NCBI RefSeq assembly: GCF_013410065.1
Contig: NZ_JACCCW010000001.1
Coordinates: 744,001 to 808,000, forward strand
Length of the DNA: 64,000 nucleotides
From: Granulicella arctica
GTDB lineage: Bacteria; Acidobacteriota; Terriglobia; Terriglobales; Acidobacteriaceae
Direction of reading: 5' to 3'
Both the position numbers and the translations under genes were made by a program. The notes under the pieces were generated by a model. The model was not told where the DNA came from and searched no databases. It was given only the letters and a program-made list of their open reading frames with translations. This document shows positions 59,029 through 64,000 of the stretch, in pieces. Position 1 is the first letter of the stretch. Each line of letters begins with the position of its first letter.

Positions 59029-60501
59029 ATGAAATTTGTTATTACGTCGCTTCTTCTGGCCAGTACAGCATTTGGTCAGACTTCAACAGCACCATCACCG
59101 TCAGGCAGCCTTCCTTTCAGCGTCAGCGTGTACGACCGCACACGCGCCGATGCTTCGCAATGGTTCGCCTCTCCACCTCAAGATAATACCTACGGTTATG
59201 TTGAATCCTTGGTACGGATCGGCATCGCCCAGCGCATCCAGCACTTCGATTGGCAACTCGAGCTGTCGCAACCGGCCATGCTCGATCTACCGTCGCACTC
59301 CATCTCGCCTATCACGGCTGCCGGGCAGCTTGGCCTGGGTGCCACATACTACAGCTCCAACACCAGCAACGCATACCCCGCCGCCGCTTCACTAAAACAA
59401 GGTTATTTGCGTTACCACTTTGGACAGGAAAAGAACAACATCCGAGTTGGCCGCTTTGAGTTTTTTGATGGACAGGAGACACAACCCAAAAACGCATCGC
59501 TCCTCTGGCTTCAAACCAATCGTGTCGCTCAACGTCTGGTTGGCAACTTTGGATTTTCCAACGGGCAAAGGAGCTTTGATGGCCTGGACGCACACCTGGG
59601 CGGCTCCAGTTGGGACCTGACCGCCATGACTGGACGTGCCGATCAAGGCGTCTTCAACATGAATGGTAATCCAGAGTTGAATGTCGACCTTCAGTATCTG
59701 GCGCTAAGTCGCTATGAATTGAAGCAGCATCTCTTGTGGAGAGTTTTTGGTATCGGCTATCACGACGGAAGAACCGGCTTAACCAAGACCGACAACCGCG
59801 CCCTGGCCGTCCGTGCCGCCGATCACCATAACATTCGCATAGGGACCTACGGAGGAGATGTTCTAACCATTTTGCCTGTAAGCAAAGGGCAGTTCGATTT
59901 TCTCGCCTGGGGCGTCCTTCAGAATGGAAACTGGGGCCTGCTGCACCACAGCGCCGGCGCGGTCGCAGCCGAGGGAGGTTTCCAGTTCACCAAGATTGCT
60001 TCCTCCCCCTGGATACGCGGTGGGTTCTTTCGCGGAACCGGCGACAACAATGCGACGGACAATCAACACAACACATTCTTTCAGGTACTCCCTACACCTC
60101 GCGTTTACTCTCGTTTCCCCTTCTATAACCAGATGGATAGTGAAGATCAGTTCGTCCAGCTCGTCGATAAACCATCCAAGCGAATTGAGCTGCGCAGCGA
60201 CCTGCACTGGCTTCAGCTCACCTCGAACAAAGACCTCTGGTACCAGGGTGGCGGTGCCTTTGATAATAAGGTCTTCGGCTACACCGGACGCCCGGCTGGC
60301 GGACATTCCAGCTTTGCTTCCGTGGCCGACCTCAGTGCCGATTGGCAGGCGACTCAGTCTGTTGCCTTCAATTTTTACTACGCTCATGTCTGGGGGAAGT
60401 CTGTCGTTGCCGCAATCTATCCCACCGATCACTCGGCCCAGTTTGGCTATGTCGAAATGGTTTATCGCTGGAAGCGGTCTCAATCTGGAGTTACAAAATA
60501 A
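59029..60501 (+). CDS. Outer-membrane channel, alginate-export (AlgE)-like family
   Basis: A 490-residue outer-membrane beta-barrel protein. Signal peptide MKFVITSLLLASTAFGQ. The sequence alternates aromatic and polar residues in strands (FDWQLELSQPAMLDL, LKQGYLRYHFGQEKNNIRVG, FDFLAWGVLQNGNWGLLHH, FNFYYAHVWGKSVVA) and ends with FGYVEMVYRWKRS. The pattern fits the alginate_exp family, which includes channels for anions and sugars as well as true alginate exporters. It is divergent from the nitrite reductase operon and precedes the ANTAR regulator, so a nitrate/nitrite porin role is more likely than alginate export. That role is inferred. Confidence 0.8.
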   Translation: MKFVITSLLLASTAFGQTSTAPSPSGSLPFSVSVYDRTRADASQWFASPPQDNTYGYVESLVRIGIAQRIQHFDWQLELSQPAMLDLPSHSISPITAAGQLGLGATYYSSNTSNAYPAAASLKQGYLRYHFGQEKNNIRVGRFEFFDGQETQPKNASLLWLQTNRVAQRLVGNFGFSNGQRSFDGLDAHLGGSSWDLTAMTGRADQGVFNMNGNPELNVDLQYLALSRYELKQHLLWRVFGIGYHDGRTGLTKTDNRALAVRAADHHNIRIGTYGGDVLTILPVSKGQFDFLAWGVLQNGNWGLLHHSAGAVAAEGGFQFTKIASSPWIRGGFFRGTGDNNATDNQHNTFFQVLPTPRVYSRFPFYNQMDSEDQFVQLVDKPSKRIELRSDLHWLQLTSNKDLWYQGGGAFDNKVFGYTGRPAGGHSSFASVADLSADWQATQSVAFNFYYAHVWGKSVVAAIYPTDHSAQFGYVEMVYRWKRSQSGVTK

Positions 60502-60644
60502 TGAGCACTCTGGCACCTGAACTTCGAGTGAGAAGTGCTGGATCTGGCATTGTTCACAAGAGCTTTGTCATGGATGGCATTAGCCGCTACTATCGTGAAC
60601 AACGGGTCGATTCCAAGAAGAAGACAAGCAGGCTTTCAAGCTAG
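60501..60644 (+). CDS. Possible small translationally coupled protein (47 residues)
   Basis: The ATG overlaps the porin stop as TAATG. The encoded 47-residue peptide (MSTLAPELRVRSAGSGIVHK ... YYREQRVDSKKKTSRLSS) is basic and soluble, and ends 83 bp before the next gene. I recognise no family. The tight overlap is the main support; it could be a chance frame. Confidence 0.35.
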   Translation: MSTLAPELRVRSAGSGIVHKSFVMDGISRYYREQRVDSKKKTSRLSS

Positions 60645-60727
60645 AGCAGAATGGCTCGGCGCTTCCTTCCAGAGTTGGCACGGCAAGTTCACGCCAGACT
60701 AATACGAGATTGCTTCGGGAGAAACGC

Positions 60728-62401
60728 ATGGCTCATGCGAGCTTCAATGGTTTGCGAGTATTGTCGCTTGAGTCACGTCGCGCCAAAGAGGTTTCGAAGT
60801 TGATTCGTACCTATGGAGGCGATCCGTTTGTCGTCCCATCGATGCGTGAGATACCGCTCGAGTCCAACACACAGGCGTTGGAGTTCGCTGGTCATTTAAT
60901 GGCAGGCAAGTTCGACCTGGTGATCTTCTTTACCGGGGTGGGCGTGCGTGCACTCCTCGATATTGTCGCTACTCGTCATAGTCGAGAAGATTTTTTGACG
61001 TCTCTACGGGCGGTAAAGATCGCCGCTCGTGGACCGAAGCCAGTGGCTGCGCTCCGCGATGTCAACGTACCCATAACAGTCACTGCGGCGGAGCCTTCTA
61101 CATGGCACGAGCTGATGAGCGCGATCGATGCAGAATTCGGCGACTCTCTAAGCGAGTTTCATGTGGCGGTGCAGGAGTATGGCGCGTCGAATCCGGAGTT
61201 CCTCGCCGAGTTGACCATGAAGTGCGCCGCAGTGACGAAGGTGCCGGTCTATCAGTGGGCGCTGCCTGAGGATATTCGTCCCCTGCGGGAGTGCGTACTA
61301 GGCATCGCCAGTGGCAACGTGGATGTCATTCTCTTTATGACCGCCGTCCAGGTGATTCATCTGTTTCAGGTGGCAGAGCAGATGGGTTGTGAAGATGATC
61401 TCCGAGCTGGTCTCGCATCGATTGTTGTGGTCTCGATTGGCCCGACGACGACGGAGGAGCTCGCACACTACAAGGTCATCCCGGACTTTGAACCGTCACG
61501 GCCGAAGATGGGCTTTATCGTCAACGAAGCAGCACAATATGCCTATAAGGTTCTAGAGCGGAAGCGCGCCGCGAAGACGATCACAACGGACACCCTTGAA
61601 GGAAATGTGCCGTCAATAACAAAAGCCAGCACCACCGTAAAGATCGCGGCGACGACCGACGCGAAACAGGTGCGACGGGTTCAGTTGTCGACGCCAGCCA
61701 TGGCAGGCTTTCGCGATGGGTTGACCTCGATCGATTTTCTGCACGAGATCAGCAGTCGCATAGCGGCCGCCGACCCGCTCCATGTGGTGCTTGGCAGCAT
61801 CGTCGATTTTGTAACGACGGTAGTTCCCTGCGACTCCTGCTTTATCTATGTTCTCGAGCACGACAAGCTAGTTCTGCGAGCCTCTAAGAATCCACATGCA
61901 GATCTCGTCGATCAACTGGGCGTTCCACTCGGGCAGGGAATCACCGGTTGGGTAGCAGAGCATCGCGAACCTGTGGCCATCGCGTCGAATGCCTCTAACG
62001 ATCCCAGATTCGTCATCTTCAAAAATCTTCCGGAAGATCACTTTGAAGCGATTCTTTGTACGCCGATTGTCTGCGCGAGTAAGGTTGTTGGGGTCATCAA
62101 TCTACAGCATCGACTGTCGTATCAGCACACACCCAACGAGTTGCGCCTGGTATCTATGCTGGGCTTCCTGGTGGGAGCGGAGATTGAACGCGCAAGGCTG
62201 GAGACAGAAAACACGCAGCTTGCCGGACGACTGGAGACACGGAAAGCGGTGGATCGCGCTAAAGGCATCTTGCAACGCGATCTGGAGATCACCGAAGATG
62301 AAGCCTACCGCACAATGCAGCGAGAGAGTCGGCAGAGGCGCAAGTCAATGCGTGAGATTGCCGAAGCAATTCTACTAGGCAATGATATGAAGAAGCGCTG
62401 A
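60728..62401 (+). CDS. HemD-like, GAF and ANTAR three-domain regulator
   Basis: A 557-residue cytosolic protein started at ATG 60728, with GGGAGAA upstream. Residues about 8-285 are a uroporphyrinogen-III synthase-like bilobed domain (LRVLSLESRRAKEVSKLIRT, DLVIFFTGVGVRALLDIV, VVVSIGPTTTEEL). Residues about 340-490 are a GAF domain (PLHVVLGSIVDFVTTVVPCD, GQGITGWVAEHREPVAIAS). The last 60 are ANTAR (AVDRAKGILQRDLEITEDEA, RESRQRRKSMREIAEAIL). ANTAR domains bind two-hairpin RNA leaders and prevent termination, classically in nitrate or ethanolamine operons. The HemD-like part may sense a tetrapyrrole or be vestigial. The likely target is the sirohaem-enzyme operon nearby. Confidence 0.88.
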   Translation: MAHASFNGLRVLSLESRRAKEVSKLIRTYGGDPFVVPSMREIPLESNTQALEFAGHLMAGKFDLVIFFTGVGVRALLDIVATRHSREDFLTSLRAVKIAARGPKPVAALRDVNVPITVTAAEPSTWHELMSAIDAEFGDSLSEFHVAVQEYGASNPEFLAELTMKCAAVTKVPVYQWALPEDIRPLRECVLGIASGNVDVILFMTAVQVIHLFQVAEQMGCEDDLRAGLASIVVVSIGPTTTEELAHYKVIPDFEPSRPKMGFIVNEAAQYAYKVLERKRAAKTITTDTLEGNVPSITKASTTVKIAATTDAKQVRRVQLSTPAMAGFRDGLTSIDFLHEISSRIAAADPLHVVLGSIVDFVTTVVPCDSCFIYVLEHDKLVLRASKNPHADLVDQLGVPLGQGITGWVAEHREPVAIASNASNDPRFVIFKNLPEDHFEAILCTPIVCASKVVGVINLQHRLSYQHTPNELRLVSMLGFLVGAEIERARLETENTQLAGRLETRKAVDRAKGILQRDLEITEDEAYRTMQRESRQRRKSMREIAEAILLGNDMKKR

Positions 62402-62599
62402 GTAACGACCCACGCTCTCTAGAATCAATCCTACTTTTGGAGCTTACGCATAGAGTCAGCGTCAATCCTTAGGTGTTTGGTCTTTGCATTTGAGAGTGCA
62501 TTCTATTTCCAAGGGGGATCAACGCGCACTACTCCAGTACACAGCCGACAGTCCAGACGAGCCGAATGCGAGACAGGACAGCATTTCGCGACCCAAGCA

Positions 62600-64000
62600 T
62601 TACGGTTCGGCCTCATGGCCGTGGAGAACATTTTCGATCGCGCTATGAACATACAGTAAGGGCATGGCTCTCGAATCGGTCCGCGGCTGAGTTTGCCCTG
62701 CGTTGTGGATCAAGAGCGCAGGACGCGGGTCGAAGCCACCGCGCGAGGCTTGCTCGTCCTCCTCAGTCCATGACGGCATCCAGTCCCAAAGCATGGTGCG
62801 CCAGGAGTGGTCGCCCTGCACGATCAGCGTGGTGTCTTTCCATCGCGGCGAGCTTTGGAGCGTCGTCAATAGCTGCCCCAGCTCGCGGTCGACCAACGCA
62901 AGATTGTCCAGGTAAGAGCTGCCACAACTCTGCGTGTAGGCATCGTTGGTGCGACTCCAGATGTTCGGGCTGTGGGGGATGTCGAAGTGGAGGAAGATGA
63001 AGTCTGCCTGATCGGAGGCGACGACCTGGAGGCTGTGCTGTTCGAGATCCTGGTGCGTCTGATAGCGTTGGCGGACATCGATGTCGCAGCTTTCATGGGC
63101 TGCAAGCGCAGGCGAATGCAGCTCTGTCCCCAGGTTGGCGAGCGGCGACCAGGCGTTGCTCCAGAAGCCTGCACGCTGCGCCATGTTTCCATCTGTCCGG
63201 TCAAGATTGGACCAGTAGCAACTGTCGAGGGCACTGCCGTAGATGGTGCAATAGGGGTTGTACCAACCAACGGCGGCGGTGCGCCAACCGACTAGCTGCG
63301 CATCATGAAAGACCGTGCCGTTCCCATCAAGCGGATGCCAGCCATGTTGTCCGGCATAGTGCACGGTGAAGCGGTTGTCGAAACTGTAGCGATAGTCGTC
63401 GATGGCACCCCCGCTGAACAAAGACGGAATGATCTTTACCGTCTTCAAGCCAATCGGCTGCATCTCGGTAAAGAGCGTGCTCTGGCTGCGCAGGGCATCA
63501 ATATTCGGCAGAGCAAGATCGTGGGCACGGAGCTGAAAGAGCTGATCATAAGACAGCTCATCGAAGATGATCCATACAAGGAGAGGATGATGACGTGGTG
63601 GCTGCGCTCCCGCCATCCATGAAGCTTGGATCTGTTGACGACCGGGATGCCAATGCATGATCCACAGCAATTGCGCCATGCTGCATATGCCAAAGATCGC
63701 CAGAAAAACACCGGCCGCATCGCCCACACGCACCAACCGTCGATACCACTGCGGAAACCTGAGCAGCAGCAGCAAGAGCAGCGCAGCCCACACGATGGCA
63801 AGCACCAGCACCAGGCCGTCGCTCACCTCGAAGGGGAACAGCGTCTGTGTGCGCTCAATAAGGTAGGGCGGCACAAGAAAGACAAAGAGCAGACGTACCC
63901 ACGAGTAAAAGCGCGTACTCTTCAGCGCAATCAGTACGACAAACAGCGCGAAGCCGAGCAACAGAATGTCAGCGATCTGCGCCAGGCATACACCTGTGAG
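62600..64000 (-). CDS. Membrane-bound sulfatase/LTA-synthase-like protein, cut by the window end
   Basis: The reading frame continues past position 64000, so the N-terminus is missing; at least 466 residues are visible. Several hydrophobic helices (IVWAALLLLLLLRFP, FLAIFGICSMAQLLWIM) lead to a periplasmic domain of the alkaline-phosphatase/sulfatase fold: LLVWIIFDELSYDQ (metal Asp), PNIDALRSQSTLFTEM, IFLHFDIPHSPNIW and TTLIVQGDHSWR (Asp-His ligands). A Thr or Ser in the FTEMQPIG region could be the nucleophile. Family members transfer or hydrolyse phospho or sulfo groups on envelope polymers. The specific activity is unknown. Confidence 0.8.
   Translation of the reverse strand, partial: LTGVCLAQIADILLLGFALFVVLIALKSTRFYSWVRLLFVFLVPPYLIERTQTLFPFEVSDGLVLVLAIVWAALLLLLLLRFPQWYRRLVRVGDAAGVFLAIFGICSMAQLLWIMHWHPGRQQIQASWMAGAQPPRHHPLLVWIIFDELSYDQLFQLRAHDLALPNIDALRSQSTLFTEMQPIGLKTVKIIPSLFSGGAIDDYRYSFDNRFTVHYAGQHGWHPLDGNGTVFHDAQLVGWRTAAVGWYNPYCTIYGSALDSCYWSNLDRTDGNMAQRAGFWSNAWSPLANLGTELHSPALAAHESCDIDVRQRYQTHQDLEQHSLQVVASDQADFIFLHFDIPHSPNIWSRTNDAYTQSCGSSYLDNLALVDRELGQLLTTLQSSPRWKDTTLIVQGDHSWRTMLWDWMPSWTEEDEQASRGGFDPRPALLIHNAGQTQPRTDSRAMPLLYVHSAIENVLHGHEAEP

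Overview
The window looks like chromosomal DNA of an Acidobacteriota species of class Terriglobia (Granulicella/Terriglobus/Edaphobacter type). This rests on the gene families: a very large Oar-like TonB-dependent receptor, four FG-GAP/VCBS proteins (three of them CRTAC1-like with an ASPIC/UnbV tail), a multihaem cytochrome with TPRs, Tat-exported oxidoreductase-type proteins, GC-rich coding regions, frequent TTG/GTG starts and dispersed intergenic repeats built around TCATCCTGAGCG...GAAGGACC. I saw no rRNA, tRNA, CRISPR array or complete insertion sequence.

Region by region. 0.3-11.5 kb holds housekeeping or orphan genes: a methyltransferase, a secreted protein with DxDRP repeats, an oligopeptide-type ABC ATPase, a metallophosphoesterase, an ABC-F ATPase and an AsmA-like protein. 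This part is interrupted at about 3.6-6.4 kb by a compositionally different segment (serine beta-lactamase-like hydrolase, SnoaL-like protein, XRE regulator). A copy of the ABC gene's 3' end lies on each side of the hydrolase gene. Five parS-like palindromes lie at 9.56-11.55 kb, where the plus strand changes from C-rich to G-rich. 11.6-15.5 kb holds a small membrane protein, a LOG-family protein, a PHP phosphoesterase and a glycosyltransferase. 15.5-21.9 kb (minus strand) is a four-gene unit: TPR protein, seven-haem cytochrome with TPRs, CRTAC1-like protein, and a GH13 homologue that has lost its catalytic residues.

22.3-31.9 kb is a sugar locus: a GntR/LacI-type chimeric regulator, a sugar porter, a secreted GH13 alpha-glucosidase and a periplasmic GH37 trehalase, followed by a small secreted protein and a TPR protein. 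An 11-bp motif is shared by the regions upstream of the regulator and of the glucosidase. 32.0-35.7 kb is the TonB receptor. 36.3-45.0 kb holds a tandem pair of CRTAC1-like proteins, a GH31 glycosidase, a secreted propeller-like protein and a PL5 alginate-lyase-like protein with altered catalytic positions.

45.5-51.7 kb is the most interesting part. An RlpA-like protein diverges from an operon of MBOAT acyltransferase, two SGNH hydrolases, a DltC-like carrier protein and a KASIII-like enzyme with Ser in place of the catalytic Cys. The set parallels Dlt/Pat envelope acylation systems, but with a KASIII homologue where Dlt has an adenylating ligase. 51.8-54.6 kb holds an FG-GAP protein and a Tat-exported Gfo/Idh/MocA oxidoreductase. 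54.7-62.4 kb looks like nitrite assimilation: a CysJ-type diflavin reductase, a NirA-type sirohaem reductase, an outer-membrane channel, and a HemD-GAF-ANTAR fusion that is probably an RNA-binding antiterminator. The window ends inside a membrane-bound sulfatase-like protein.
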